From the NCBI GenBank assembly GCA_022749755.1, contig CM040445.1, positions 4,361,182 through 4,425,181 of the forward strand: a DNA stretch of 64,000 nucleotides, written 5' to 3'. Each line of letters starts with the position of its first letter. The stretch's first letter is position 1. Below are positions 42,873-56,253 of the stretch, one piece after another. Source of the DNA: Azadirachta indica. Its lineage: Eukaryota > Streptophyta > Magnoliopsida > Sapindales > Meliaceae. The notes beneath the pieces are model-generated. The model was not told the origin of the DNA. It was given only the letters and a program-made list of their open reading frames with translations, and did no database searches. The translations under genes and the position numbers were made by a program.

Positions 42873-44017
42873 TTCTTAGATGGAAAAATGAATAATTTGA
42901 GAGGTGCAATTAAGAATAAGCTTCTGTTCTGTCATTTGTGTTATATAATAATTTGAGATATAAAGTATCTGTATTTTGTTTTTTGGTGCCCAACTATTTT
43001 AGCACAATAAATATCATTGAAGTTTGATGTTCTCAATTATCTCTTGTTGATGCACTCTTAACAGTTAGGTCTAAGTGGTTAGTTCTAACTGGACGTGAGT
43101 TGTTGTTGCCTGTTCTTTTTCCATCCCAATTATTGTAAAAATTGAAGTCTCGTGGAAGTCTTCTTTCCACAAGACGGCAAATGTTGACCCTTTTTCTGAT
43201 TTCATATTTCTTATTCAATTCATTGTCGTCTTTAATTTAAGAAGAATTTGCTCTTTCGTTCCCAGTGCTTTGTTTCCATCCTTGATGTGCAGGGTGGGCA
43301 GTGTCTCGGTGCGCATGGAATTTTGTTAGCGGACTATGCAAGTATAATCTTTCTGTCCCTTTATACGATCAGTCTTTATTGCTTCGAATATTATTTATTC
43401 CAGAATTAGCATTTTATCATAAGGATTTCTTAGTAGGATACCCAGGTAAAGAGCCAAGCAGATTGGGAAAATTGGATATTGTTTTGGTTTTAATGGCATT
43501 TTCCTGCTGTCTTGTATTACAGATGCCTGGCAGTCAACGAAAGCATAAACCATCATTGCCTGAGAAAATTTTCCAGCCCTTCTCCGTTTAATTGAACAAT
43601 ATAGGGTAAGTTCCGCCCATTTATGAACGGCATGGTGAGCATTCACTGTGTTATGAGTAAATGTAACAATTGTCCGCTGGACTTGGCTTATCATTTGCAA
43701 TTCGGCTGTGCAGTGGACTCATAAAGCATGAAAAACTCAGATTAATGTACAAAATCTTGCACGAAAAGAGGGTCGTTCTTACAAACAGAACAGCACAAGG
43801 ATATATAAACAAAACACGAGTACTTTGACAGAATTCTCATTGTCTCCGAGCCATTTTACAGCATCCTTATTTCAATGCGTTTCACTCCTACACACAAGAC
43901 GGGCATAACTCACGGCCTCACTGCATTACATTTACTCGCACCCCGATAAGATGTAAAACAAAGACCGGTAAGGCCACGGGGCCTCAAGGCCTAGCCCACT
44001 ATTTTATAACCTCAACA
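42873..44017. other. Intergenic region
   Basis: Short open frames on both strands (for example 43301-43591) have no recognisable domains. The right part is the probable 3' UTR of the oleosin gene. Confidence 0.5.
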
Positions 44018-44512
44018 TCAAGCCTTCCCTCCTTCCTTGTCCTTGACGTCGCTGTCACTGTCCCTTCCAACTTCCTGGGCCTTGGTCTGGATCGCCTGGC
44101 CCGTCTCCTTGGCCTTCTGGCTCCCAGCCGTGTCCCGCACGGGCCGCTTTGCATGCCCTATTTGCGCCGGCGCCACCATTCTCCTTAAGAAACGGGCCAT
44201 CCAAGACAACGCAGAGAGTGCAGTGATTGCAAAAGCTCCAGAAGTCAAGAAACCAGTGATGGCTAAACCAATGACGAGAGCTGCGGGGACCAAAACCGGG
44301 CTGAAAATGACAAAAAGCGGTGTGGTAACGGCAAGGCCGATAAGTGTTCCGGAAAGGGTGAGACCGGAAAGGAGGAGAAGAGTGCCACCAACAGGTAAGA
44401 CAGTGACAATAGCAAGAACTTGTGACTTAGACGGAGCCCTTGCAGGCAGCTTGCCTTTGATGGCATCAGTTGGTTGTTGCTGTTGGTATTGGGTCTGGCG
44501 GTGTTCAGCCAT
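44018..44512 (-). CDS. Oleosin (seed oil-body structural protein)
   Basis: Intronless, 164 residues. Oleosins coat oil bodies with a long hydrophobic hairpin embedded in the triacylglycerol core. A hydrophilic Gln-rich N-terminus (about 1-31) is followed by a hydrophobic stretch of about 70 residues. At its centre is the proline knot, P65-x5-S71-P72-x3-P76 ([12 protein letters not shown]), the family's defining turn. The amphipathic, charged C-terminus (about 105-164) ends in KDKEGGKA. Length and all parts are normal, and the sole ATG in context is at 44512. Upstream sequence has seed-type promoter elements. A large overlapping open frame on the other strand is a shadow. Confidence 0.95.
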   Translation of the reverse strand: MAEHRQTQYQQQQPTDAIKGKLPARAPSKSQVLAIVTVLPVGGTLLLLSGLTLSGTLIGLAVTTPLFVIFSPVLVPAALVIGLAITGFLTSGAFAITALSALSWMARFLRRMVAPAQIGHAKRPVRDTAGSQKAKETGQAIQTKAQEVGRDSDSDVKDKEGGKA

Positions 44513-44599
44513 TGAAGATGATTTTGGGTTTGAAGTGATTATCTTAGACGTAGAGAGAAAGAAGAAGAAGATGATGATGATGATGAAAAGAACAAGGTG

Positions 44600-44690
44600 G
44601 TGTTATTTTATGGAGGAGGTGGCGGTGCACACGTGGAAGATGGTGACACTTGTTTGAGAAATGGAAGTAGGAGTTTGCATGAGAAGATGT
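44600..44690 (-). promoter_or_regulatory. Seed-type promoter elements of the oleosin gene
   Basis: Reading upstream from the ATG there is a TATA-like ATAAAATAA at about 44602-44612, an ABRE/G-box CACGTG at 44630-44635 in the context CCACGTGTGC, and an RY element CATGCA at 44676-44681. ABRE plus RY is the usual pair bound by ABI5-type bZIP and ABI3/FUS3 B3 factors in seed maturation genes. Confidence 0.55.
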
Positions 44691-47600
44691 CTTTGTAGAT
44701 GGTTTTATAGCAATCTGTTTGCCACTTTGTGTGTGTCTTATATTGATGTATGAGATGAGGTTTGGTACATTGCACACCGCTGTGAAATTTTTGGAGCTTA
44801 GTGCGGTCACTAACTATTACTACTAGTCACAGCATCCTAAAATGAACCCCCTTTTTAGTTTTTAGTGTTGTCATCACTTCAATTTCAATGAGAAATGCAA
44901 ACTGTGTGTTGAGTTCCAAGCTTTTGTCTTTGTGGATTAGTATCGAATATCGATAGCAAGCAAAAATGTCATCCTACTACACTACTGTAAATTGTTGATA
45001 ATGTAGCTATGATGTGGAAATTAAGATATTTAATTATTAATTTCGTTTAGAGTACTCATGTACATCTTTCTTGCAAGTCCTAGTGTTATACTTACAATGT
45101 TTCCACGGCAAAGTAACTACTTACAAATAAACATAATAACATGGAAAGTCAAAATAATTAGCTTCTTCTGCTCGCTGAATATCTTCGGAACGTCAGTTTA
45201 TAACACGGTTCGCCCGTGATATACATATACACACACACTACCGAGACAGTAAAACAATCCTGTCACAATAGAAACAGATTGGGCTAGATCTGCCGAAGCC
45301 CAGAACGTATATGTCCAAAGTTAAGCCCAAGAATCTTACTATGTCTAATCAAAACTATGATAATGTAAAACTGAAACCCAGCCCATGTTCTGAGCATCAC
45401 TGACCGACCCTTAACTACTTGGTACAAAGAATTAAAGAAAGCATATTTAACGAGTTCCTGTTGGAAGTGCAAGGCTAACGGAAGAAGAAGCAGCAGCCGC
45501 GGCAGGGATCAGGTTCAGGATGAGTGAAACACATAGAAAAGTAAAGCAGAAATCGCACTGCCGCATGTTATAAAGAGAAGTCCACGAAATGCTTTAATAA
45601 TTATATAAACAAATGGGAGAAATAGTACTGGTAATTTGTTAAGCATTAATATTAATATTAATGGGTGCTAACTTTATTGACGAGGAGGATCACTTTAATC
45701 AAAGTCAAAAATGAAGCCAGGCCATGAATAACACTTTGTGTACGCATGATAGGGTCGAGTATTCCTTCAAAAGATTACAGGGGCCAACACTATATACTCA
45801 GAATTATACTCTCGATCGGCGCTAGCTAACATATTCCTATATTCTTCATATCTTGCTAGATTTGTAGGTACTGTTCATATCTTCGTTCCTATAAGAAATT
45901 GGTTGGTATCAGCCTTATTTTACATATAAATATCGTTAAAGATTTGTACATAAAATATGTATCACCAAAACCTCATTTTATTTATTTAATTAAATTCATG
46001 ATAATCTTGTGCTATATATTTAATGATCACACCGATGGCGACCATCATGACCATCATCATTGGCAATCTGACAAAAGAAATAACTTTCACAATTAAATAT
46101 TATGAAGAACCATTGTGAACAAGGATTTCTAAGATATATCTGCCCATTAGCCTCATAAACTTTTCTACAAAATCATGTGCATGCGGCGTGATTCAAATTA
46201 AGGCCCTATTGGTAGGTGTCAGTATATATTAGAGTATGGTTAATAAAATAAAGACTATATATCTTGGATATTAGTCCTTCTTAATTAAGTAACATCATGC
46301 ATATATAATACTAATGCATTAGAGTTTATTTTACAGTTTTCTAAAAGAATATTTGTATTTTGTTAAAATTTAAATGAGTAGTTCTTAACATGATCATGAT
46401 AATGTAATAAAATTGATATTTATACGTTCCTACATAGAATTTTACTGGATATTGTCAATTTAAATTTTAATAGAGTAGCACACTTAAAAATTTTTCAAAG
46501 AGTTTATATATGTGTGCACCTAGAAAAGTTGTGAAATTCATGTATCTTTGGATTTATAAAGCTCCTAATTATAACATGTATATCCATTGGATTTGGGTCT
46601 TGATGCATTAATTGTGGCTCGGTATCCAATGTGTCTTGACCAACTTTAAAATATATGTTTATAATTAGTTGTGTATGTTGCATTATCAGAAGCAAAAACA
46701 GGCTATGGCCCTGCCCCTCAAGACCTCAATCGTCAATCTCGTCAATCATTTGAGAATTTTAAACATAATGCTTTACTCAATAGAGTAATACCAATGGGCC
46801 AAAAGGAATTAAAATCATGATCAAGTTCACTAATATTACGAATTAGATAAGTAGGCCATCTCTGTGATCGAAGTTTTATCTCTGAACGAAATGGCTTTGG
46901 GTGGCTATTTTGCTTACCGGGAAAGGAATTAAAAAAGAAATAATTGGGGAGTTTTGGAACCCACAATGAATGGTTATTTATTTATTTATTTTTTTAAAAA
47001 AAAAAGGAGTATGTTATCAGCATTTCCCACTTTGCCTGCTTCGCTAATTATGCGGCCACTGTGTTTATCCATGGTGGCTCAAAATGCTTGGATAATATAT
47101 AGTGCACGAAGTCAAAAGAGGAAATCGGATACTAAAGAATTGATGAAATTGTGCTTATCATGAGTAAGTCTTTTCTGGTTTCACAGTCTGAAATATATGT
47201 ACCATCACTGCTACAAAGAAATGGACACAGTAAGTTTCTGTTCATTCACAATTAGCAAAGGTGCAACTAACAATTGTATATTTTATGTGTCCTAATTAAG
47301 ATTACATTGTAAGATCGAGTTTAGATGGGGTTAATGCATATTTCTAGATATATGATTCATATAACATATTATTAGGATGAATTATGCAAACCCATATGAA
47401 TTAAAGTTTAGTGCACTGTTACGTTAATGCTTTCGAAAATACCCATGTGCGCAACTTGAAAATGGGACATTCTTTAATTTTACCTGTTTTATGCATCAAC
47501 TGTGAAATACAGAAGCAATAGCTCCTAGCTAGCTAGCGGGTTCACCTATCAAGCTATTGAAGATAAAACTGATATACAACAAATACACTAAGGGTTAAGA

Positions 47601-48389
47601 TTTATTATGTTCTCATGTTTCCACCCAGTTTTACCCGAAAAAGTAAGACTCCTTTTGAAAGAGATGACATAGAAATCACTTGAATATGATAAAAATGCAA
47701 ATAGTATAACACTGCTACAATGAAAAAGAAAAAACAAAAGAAAAAAAAAAAAACAAAGGACGGAGACACACATATATATACACTGCAGAAACTAGAACAA
47801 TCATATCAGGTTATACTATAGTAGTAATAAAGCAAATCTTTTGATTTTCCAATCTATCTAAAATATATACCCTATCATCATCATAATTGACATATATCCC
47901 CTTACACAGTTCACAAATGAAAAGAAAACAAAGAGTGAGAGTGAGAGTGAGAGTGTGAATGTGAATGTGTGAGTGTAAACGTGTGAAAGGTCATACCTAA
48001 AAGACACAAATAATTATGAGATGAGCTAGGCCTCACCCTGGCCTGCTGTCAATCAAAACCCATGAAATGTTAAAGGAGTATCAGAATTTCTTGTACATGT
48101 GGGGAGGGGAGGGGAGGGGCATACTGCATTTGCATAGCGTAAATAGGACCCGCACGTTCTGTTGTTTTTGGTGTTTGTCACTTTGTCTTGTCCTTGCTCA
48201 TAAATATTATTATAATTAATATTATATAGTAATATTTACAACCCTTTCCGCAAATTTAACCTGCTCTTTGCTTCTTTCTTACGTTTTTGCAGAGAAACAT
48301 TGATAGAGAGTTGAAGGATTCTCAATTAATATACAACTTTTTCTTTTGCATTCTTTCAGCCAAAAGCCCAACCCCAACTTTAACTTGAC

Positions 48390-48420
<31 letters not shown>

Positions 48421-49581
48421 CATGCCACGACTTTTTCCCACTCTGAGTAGCCTCTGTCATCAACAGTACAAATATCATACCAAAGTCTCTATAAAAACAG
48501 GCGCACTCACAGAGACACATATGTGTATTAATTTTAGTAAGTGCTTATATATATATATATATATTTATATATATTAATGTTAAGCGTAGGGGAAAAAAAA
48601 AGAAAGAAAGAAAAAGAGAAGAAGATCTAGTGGGTGAAATCAGGTCAGAAGATTGAGATTTGGTTCACCAAAAATTCCAAGAAAGATAAAGGCGAGTGTT
48701 TTGCAATCTCGAGGAAGGAGGCGATGAATTGGAGGACAATAGACGTGACTCTCACTGGAACTGGCAGACCCAAATCCAGAGACGCTTGAGAGGGAAAGGA
48801 CAATTTTAACATGAGGGTTACAGTAAATATACGTGTGTCTGTTTAAAAGATAGTGAGAGACTGACAAAAAGTGAAAGAAGAAACAGAAGAGATGGTCGTC
48901 TTCTGATCAAAGCTTTGTACTGCTACATTACAGCGACTCATGAATGCAAGCGTGTGAATATTAATCTGAGAGAGAGAGAGAGAGAGTGCCTGTTTGTGTT
49001 GTGTGGATTGGAAAGAATTTGACAGTCGAAGAAAATAAGGAAATTCAAAGTCATCTTCTCACTCAGACCAAGAAGAAAAAAGCCATTTCTCACCATCTCT
49101 CTGCTTCCCATAATCAGGTCTCACAGTTTACCTTAAACATGTTTTATCTATTAATTATAAAATGACGGCCTATTACAGAAATCTTTCAAGGAATACGCTG
49201 ACGATCATGAAACGACTCTTATAGCTAGGTGTACTAAAACCCTAACCCTAATTTTTTTTCTATATTTGTCTGTATTTTTTATTTGGGTTTCCGGTCAAAC
49301 TCTTTACTTTGAAGCTTCTCCCTTTTGGATGAATATGCTTCATGTCATCTTCATAAATTAATGAGAAAACACACATTCACATCAGTTTGACAAAGTATGA
49401 GAGAGAGAATTTTACTATGCGTGATGCCTTTTTTCTTAGGTTCCACTATTTTGTCTGGGAAAATTTTGGGATGAAAACAGTAAAGACTGGGGAAGTAAGG
49501 AGTGAAATCTCTTAGAAGAAAGAAGAGCTACTTTGTATATAGGATCCAATGACCGCATGCGACTGTGACATTCTGTTTCGG

Positions 49582-49615
<34 letters not shown>

Positions 49616-50518
49616 ACTACCACTGACGTAAAGTGTGGCTAATAAAGAAGTAAAATCTAACGCAAAAAGATTGACACTGCACCCATTTTTTTAATACTAA
49701 GATAAAACTATAAACACAGCTGAAAGACATAATGTTTAATTTCCTTTCCTATTGTTTCATGGTATATCGAAGACTTTCTCTCCTTCACCGGCTAAATAAC
49801 AAGGTTTGGTGCATTGTTTTAGTTTATAAGTAACTTGCCATCTTATAGGAAAAAGTAATTAATTAATATATATGAGAAAGAAATGGATACATAGGTCAAT
49901 TAGGTGCAACTTTGGTGTTGGATTTGTACAACTTAATAGATAGATATATATAATTTTAAGTCTGCAGCTATGAAGCTCTTCAATATTTGGTAAGAAAGTA
50001 AGCTAGTGGTCCTTAAGAACAAAGTAGAAAGAAAGGTAATTAAGAATATATATATATATATATATAATGTAAAGGAGGAACTAAGCCGTAGACTTAGGCT
50101 AGAGAATCCTCTTTACTTAATATAGTCAACATATTTATTCTGAAACATTAACAATGACAGAGGACAGCAGCTCCACATGCACATGGCTAGAGCTGCATTA
50201 ATAACACAACAAAAGGTTTTAGTAGCCACAGACTATGTTCTACGGCCTTATTTAGGTTCCAAATCCCAAATTAAAACAGTGAGTGAGAGAGCATGCGCCT
50301 AACACCATGTTTTTGGGAGGATAAATACTAAATCCACCAAATTAATGCCAACAGAGAAACTTAAGTTATCTAGCTAGCAGAATCCATGTGACTCTAGCCA
50401 GAATTAAACCTCAACCAAATATATAATACCATACCATTGAGCTATAGATCTTCAATTCGTGTCCACAGAGAAAACCCTAGATGGATTTTACCTTGGAAGC
50501 TAGCGCATAGAATTAATT
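44691..50518. other. Long intergenic region with microsatellites
   Basis: No protein gene was recognised in about 5.8 kb. It holds (TA)n at about 48397-48420 and 48548-48565, a GGGGA repeat near 48102-48118, a GAGA-type run at 48968-48987, (AT)n(GT)n at about 49583-49616, and (AT)n at about 50048-50067. A telomere-like AAAACCCTAACCCTAA lies at 49237-49252. I looked for the mature sequences of common conserved plant microRNAs from memory and found none. Confidence 0.5.
49583..49616. repeat. Compound (AT)n(GT)n microsatellite
   Basis: An AT run followed directly by a GT run, intergenic. Confidence 0.9.
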
Positions 50519-51076
50519 TCACATATTGCCTTCTCCTCCACCTTGATTGATATCCCCGGAGGGATTATCATTCCAAGGAAGAATATAAGGATGAGGATAA
50601 ACAGAAGGCTGATAGAAGCCCTCCCCTTCATTACTAATCCTTCTACTGAACTCAATTGGCCTCTGCCGAGGAACCACAGGTTCAATCGAACCCACCGGAG
50701 GCGGTGCAGGCAGGGCTGTTGGGATTTCATTACAGGCATAGCGAATCAAATCCGCATTCGCCGCTTCAAGTTCCTTCTGAAGCCTTTGAACCTGTCTCTG
50801 GAGGTATGAGATAGCACCTACACAGCCATAAACTGGATCTCTCACTCTTGCCTCAGCTTCATAGGCAAGGGAATTCACTGCATCCTCTCTTTGGTGAGGG
50901 AGGAGCTCGTTCAGGAGCTTTGTCACATTGCTTGCACCAAAGATCTTGTGAACATTGGCAAATTTCTGTGGCTCCTCAGGCGGGAAGTAAGGTGCGAAGA
51001 TGCAACCTGGCATACATTTCCTCCTCAAGAACTTGCAGGCCGCACAAGGAGAATTGTAAGAGCTGGATGAAGCCAT
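50519..51076 (-). CDS. LOB-domain (LBD class I) transcription factor, LOB/LBD25-like
   Basis: 185 residues in one coding exon. The N-terminal LOB domain has the zinc-binding C11-x2-C14-x6-C21-x3-C25 block (CAACKFLRRKCMPGC), the GAS block around FGASNVTKLL, and the leucine-zipper-like coil VYGCVGAISYLQRQVQRLQKEL (given here as key positions about 85-106). These mark class I LBD proteins that act in the nucleus at lateral organ boundaries or in root and vascular development. The C-terminus is Pro- and Gly-rich without known domains. The start at 51076 was chosen because the family begins MASSSSYNSPC. An in-frame ATG at 51118 lies in what is probably a leader intron. Overall similarity is closest to Arabidopsis LOB and LBD25 as I remember them, and which of the two is not settled. 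Confidence 0.92.
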   Translation of the reverse strand: MASSSSYNSPCAACKFLRRKCMPGCIFAPYFPPEEPQKFANVHKIFGASNVTKLLNELLPHQREDAVNSLAYEAEARVRDPVYGCVGAISYLQRQVQRLQKELEAANADLIRYACNEIPTALPAPPPVGSIEPVVPRQRPIEFSRRISNEGEGFYQPSVYPHPYILPWNDNPSGDINQGGGEGNM

Positions 51077-51081
51077 TTCCA

Positions 51082-52028
51082 CTGCAGAAAGAGGATTACA
51101 CAAGAACCTGTCAAGCAATTGTTGTAAGCTTAATTTCCTTGATTTAAAGCACTAGAATTTTTTTTTTATTATTATAGAAGAAATAACAAAATATTAATAA
51201 AAGGTATATAAAATTTATAACTACAACCTTTTGATTTACCTTCAAACCATCAGATTTGTTGGTTATTTCCTCCTCCTCCTTTTATTTACATAATTTGTTT
51301 CACATCTTAGATTAAGAAGCTTTGTATTAAAGAATTTAATAATTTTTGCATGATTTTTCTTGACAAAAAGATTAAAGAAAAACCATACAAGGAATTTTTA
51401 AAACTCTTTGTGAAGTTTGGAAACCAGCTTGAGGATAAAATCACCAGCAAGCAACAAAACCAGGCCGAACTCTTTCTCTCTCACACACACACAATCAGAA
51501 AGACACTTAAACAATCTGATAAATTTGTCACTTCTTCATGACTACGTTTTATATATATGTCTCTCTGCCATACTTTGTTTTCTTTTATATATGGTTAGTT
51601 GATTTAACTCAAAACCAATAATTTCTTCATAATATATGCACTAATCAGAAGTCAGGGACTTCTGCATGCCTCTCCCTTAATTTTGATTTCTAATTTTGTG
51701 TTTTCTTTCAGTTTATCAACTCCCTTTCTCCTCCTCCTCTCTCTCCCCCACAACTCCATGGTTTCTGAATTTAAAAGTTTAAAGGGGCTTAGTTGCATGA
51801 GTAATTATAAAGTCATTATAATCTTGTTAAATCAATTGAACATGGGATCTGACCGGTGCAACTCATCATAAGTGTATTAAGTTATATGAATTAATACAGC
51901 AAAGCCCTAAATTAGAGGCTGTAACCCAGAGGAATCTAGTATCACTTTAGCCTTTTATTAGCAAGAAACCAAGAGAAGAAAAGAATTATTAGCACATAAA
52001 AAGGAACAAAACAGCTACATAAGTTTAC
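51082..52028 (-). other. Probable 5' UTR intron of the LOB-domain gene
   Basis: On the minus strand a donor ACAG|GTAAAC (GT at 52028-52027) and an acceptor with a pyrimidine tract, CCTCTTTCTGCAG (AG at 51083-51082), would leave a leader joined just before the ATG at 51076. Removing this stretch also removes the in-frame upstream ATG at 51118. The leader upstream (about 52030-52300) holds a GA-rich tract and a telo-box-like AAACCCTAA at about 52224. Confidence 0.45.
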
Positions 52029-53246
52029 CTGTTTGTGATCTAGGTTTCTTTGATCAGAAGAATTAAAAAAAGGGAAGTAGCTTTTCCCTTGTAGTAGCTC
52101 TTTCTAGAGCTGTTTCTTTGTTCCTTCCCAAGATAAAGTAAGCCTTAACCTGTGAAGCTGGGAGGTACACAGATTTATTACAGGAGCTGATCAGCTGAGC
52201 TAAGCTGAGCTCTCAAAGAGTAAACCCTAATTGGAGAATAGAGAGAAAGAGAGAGAAATAACAAGAGAAACTGCAAAATGATTCAGTAACAAATAAAGAT
52301 AACAGCACAGGAGAGAAGGGGAAGGGCAAAGAGCATTTAGTGGACGGAGAAGCAATGAAGGCAAAAGACAAAGGTAATAAATGGGAGGTACACTAAAGAA
52401 TGACTATGACCTTGCATCTAATAATAATATCAGGGATGTGGGGATGTCTCCCATTTTTCATTCCTCAACATATCTTTTTCTCATGCACTCAGACACCATA
52501 TATTCCATAATCCCCATTAATAAAGCAAACTAATGACATATTAAGCACATTAATATAATGCTTCTTTTACTAATTGCACCATACAAAAGTAAGTATAATC
52601 TAACTGTAAAAGGAAATTATATCAGGAAGAAAAGCGCACATATATATAATACCACACGGTTCAATCCATTAATCAGATCATCATATGCCTTCTGACTTTC
52701 AAATTTTGATCTCTTAATTTCTAAGAGATAATTCATTTCCCCTATCGTTTTATTTATATAGATAGCATGAAAAACACATCAAGACTGCAAATCACATACA
52801 TGCATCATCATCAATCATTGTTGTGGTTAACACAATATCTGATAGTAGACTTTTCACTCTATACCCATCATACAGAAATTGGATTTTTCTTACTTTTCTA
52901 AGCTAGACAACTACTTCCAGAAGGCCTATAATTATATATGCATAAAAAGCCATCCCATCTATAATAACAAAAGGGGTGCCGAAGCTCAATAAAAATCTAA
53001 CTCAACTTATACTAAAATTAAAAGAGGTTTGGTTTATATATGTTCCGTGTAGTATTTTTAAAAAAGGTTAGAAAAATAAATCATAACTCTGGGCTTTCTA
53101 TTTTCTATTTTTGGTTAATGCGGGTGAATGAAATTGGCTATGATATGATGCTGAGAGCACTGAAATGTTCTGCAGAAAAAAGTAGTCATATTCGTTGTTA
53201 CAGACACATGATAATCAACTTATTACCAAAAAGTGTTGGCATGCTT

Positions 53247-53280
<34 letters not shown>

Positions 53281-53985
53281 TACATATGCTACATCAAAAA
53301 TATGTACACAATTTTCATTGATACTGAAACACCAGAGAATGTCAAATCTTGAGCATTTTCGGATATCAATTAATAAAGAGTACTGACAGAACTGAGAATG
53401 AATTATATATATATATATATATATGTGTATCCCACGACCTCCTGTAGGTTTTCCTTTGAAATTACCAAAGACTAGCTACAGTACATACATGTAAGGTAAG
53501 GTTGTAATGGGCTGGGCCCATTTGTTAAATAATTTGTTTAATCAATACTCGAGGTAATTCCGTTGAAATCGGGCCGTAATCTTAGCTAACACTCGTGCCG
53601 TTTCAAACAACTTAGCTGAGACAAGAGAAAATTAAAACCAGTTGTGCAATCGCTACTGCTGTTATAGGCAATAATAATCCAAGTAAAACGATGATTCGAG
53701 TGCATTATTGATCAGGTAGCGGCTGGGAGGGAACGGTCTTAATCTACATGTTTTGTCTTCATGCCTAATGTATACAATGATATATAACTGCCAAATGCCA
53801 ATGACCTTTTTGGCAATGCATTTTTACATTGAATTGACAGATTCAACAGTACTGCCTGGGGCACTACAGGCAGAATCCTAATAATCTTTTGAAATGAATG
53901 GCCTCAAATTGGATGCATATATGAAGATTTCCCTATTCAAGACAGTGTAGCAATCAATTGTCTTATACAATTCACATATAATACA

Positions 53986-54003
53986 TGTGTGTGTGTGTGT
54001 GTG

Positions 54004-54036
<33 letters not shown>
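53986..54036. repeat. Compound (GT)n(AT)n microsatellite
   Basis: A GT run, a short break, then an AT run; intergenic. Confidence 0.9.
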
Positions 54037-54900
54037 CTTCCTTCTCATTTTTCAAACTTATTATGATATCTCTTCACTTCAGTGAAATCAATGAGCAAGA
54101 ATCTTACCATAAAAAGAGCGCTAAATCAAGAACCTATCAATTTTCTATATCATTATTCATCATTAAAGAATACATAGTCCCTTCTGCTTTTCCCAATGAA
54201 GAATGAAAAATTAAAATCCCTTCTCATAGTTATGGTATGTTTAGAATTGATATGGTATGCCTTTATTGTACGATGGATTTACTGCATATTAAATCTAGAA
54301 AGAATTAAATGACTCTTCATCAACTTCAAAATTAAGTAAAAATTAATATGATAATTTCAACTACAACCTTGATTACTTGAACGAAATTAATTATTCTCCA
54401 TATACTGAAAACCTTTTCCTCAAAAGTAATTAATTTACCCGAGATTCTTAATCCCTATCTCATTAATTTGATAACGCAAGAGACAAATAAAAACAGAAAG
54501 AAAACTGCGTTCCTTATAACTGTAGATAAAGTTGTCAACAGTAACAGCAGTCCTTGTGTTCTGAAGGGTTGCCATCACAACCACGGGTACATCAAACTTA
54601 TTGAGATATAATTTAGAGTCGTGGAGGTAAAGCTGGAGGTGACAGCATGATTGTGACATGTACCTTAGCATTGAATTTGTCAGAATTTATATCAAAGTTG
54701 AAAGGTCCCCCACTACATAGTGTCATCACAGTCCCTTAGTATAGGATATGATGGTCGTTAGTAGATGGTAACTAATTTAATTCGCTAAGTTGGATTTCAA
54801 AATTTAGATTTGGGGCGATCATCTATCATAATTAGCCAAACCTCCTGCCTTATATATATATAAAACAAGACATCACATCACATGTATATATAATTGGTTA

Positions 54901-54904
54901 TACA

Positions 54905-54940
<36 letters not shown>

Positions 54941-54949
54941 TATATATAT
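54901..54949. repeat. Compound (ATAC)n(AT)n microsatellite
   Basis: A tetranucleotide ATAC run of about eight units passes directly into an AT run. Confidence 0.92.
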
Positions 54950-55444
54950 TATACCCATAACAAGAAAAAGTTCCTAAAAGAAATAGTTTTGCGGTCTAAT
55001 ACTATGTAGACATGTATATTTATAACTTAATATATCTTCAAGGAAGAAAAGAAATTAAGAAAATTGTGATGCAATTAATTAAGCAAGAAAAAGGGAATAG
55101 CTATTGACATAAAGTAAAATAGGGGGTGGTGGTAGAGTTGGCAGTGAATTGAAGGTGGGGTCTATAGAGAAGAAGTAGTCCCAGCTATTGTCATTGTTAG
55201 TCCCTATCTATCTCCATTCACATACTCTCCTTCCACCCCCGCCCGGCCCCGACCTTTCTCTCTATCTTTCTCCCTCTCCCTCCTCGGTTCTGTAACTATT
55301 ATATTCCTCCCCTTCCCAATCCCCAAGGATAAGGATTCTCTCTATCTGATCATGTGTTTGTGTTCGTGTATGTGATCGGGGCCATTTGAGAGAGACTTCA
55401 CTTCTCATGTGTTTGTGTATGTGCTCAGGGCCAGTATGACAGAG

Positions 55445-55474
55445 ACTTCACTTCACTTCACTTCACTTCACTTC
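55445..55474. repeat. CTTCA pentanucleotide repeat
   Basis: Six units. The neighbouring 55330-55440 stretch also carries a local duplication of ATGTGTTTGTGT and GAGACTTCACTT. Confidence 0.9.
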
Positions 55475-56218
55475 TTCTCTAACTTTTCTTTTACTTTTAT
55501 TTTTTATGGCAAATACCCATTAAATTAAAGACATTAGAAATCATGGAAATTGTTATACTTGTATTTGGGTGTCATGTTATATATGTATATATAACTATAC
55601 GTCCATTCTTAATTAGTATATATATATATATATATATACAAGTCACGATTGCATGGAGAGGGACCACTTGTAAGAAAACGAAGGGGTGCATGGTCTTTCC
55701 ATTGACACAATATATAACTGTACTACACGAAATTTCTCGCTGGGAATTTTTGTATATGGCTACTATAAAAATCATAACAGTTTTCTTAAAGAAATGCAAT
55801 GATTATCTACCATTTTCACATTCCATAAAAACTTCCTACTCGCATAGTCTATAATTTTGTTAAAAACAAAATGAATAAATTAATCACATTCTTGCATGCA
55901 CCTACTGGTTATTATGGACCCGATGTTAGATTATGATTTACGAAGGGTAATGATTAGCATTTCTTCAACAATTAAATTAATATAAGGGGGAATGGTATTG
56001 AGATCGTGTTATTATATAATATATGTATTAATAAAATATTATTATCTTATGATATTCACAAAAACGTCCTAGAATTCCAATTAAGGATTAAGACACGGAA
56101 ACTTCCCCATCATATCATATTCTGCTGGCTCTACAATCACCGTTGCTCTTGCTCTCAATCAACCTCTTTGGTTAATAAGTTTTTTTAATGCTTAATAAAT
56201 TACATATATGGTTGCTTT

Positions 56219-56253
56219 GCTTTGCCTTGCCTTGCCTTGCCTTGCCTTGCCTT
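56219..56253. repeat. TTGCC pentanucleotide repeat
   Basis: About six to seven near-perfect units; intergenic. Confidence 0.9.

Noticed and set aside
44037..44657. Plus-strand open frame of 206 codons
   Set aside because: It lies antisense over the oleosin coding exon, and its length follows from the GC-rich oleosin codons.
44691..50518. Possible microRNA gene in the long intergenic stretch
   Set aside because: None of the common conserved plant microRNA sequences that I know was found, and no long hairpin was evident by eye.
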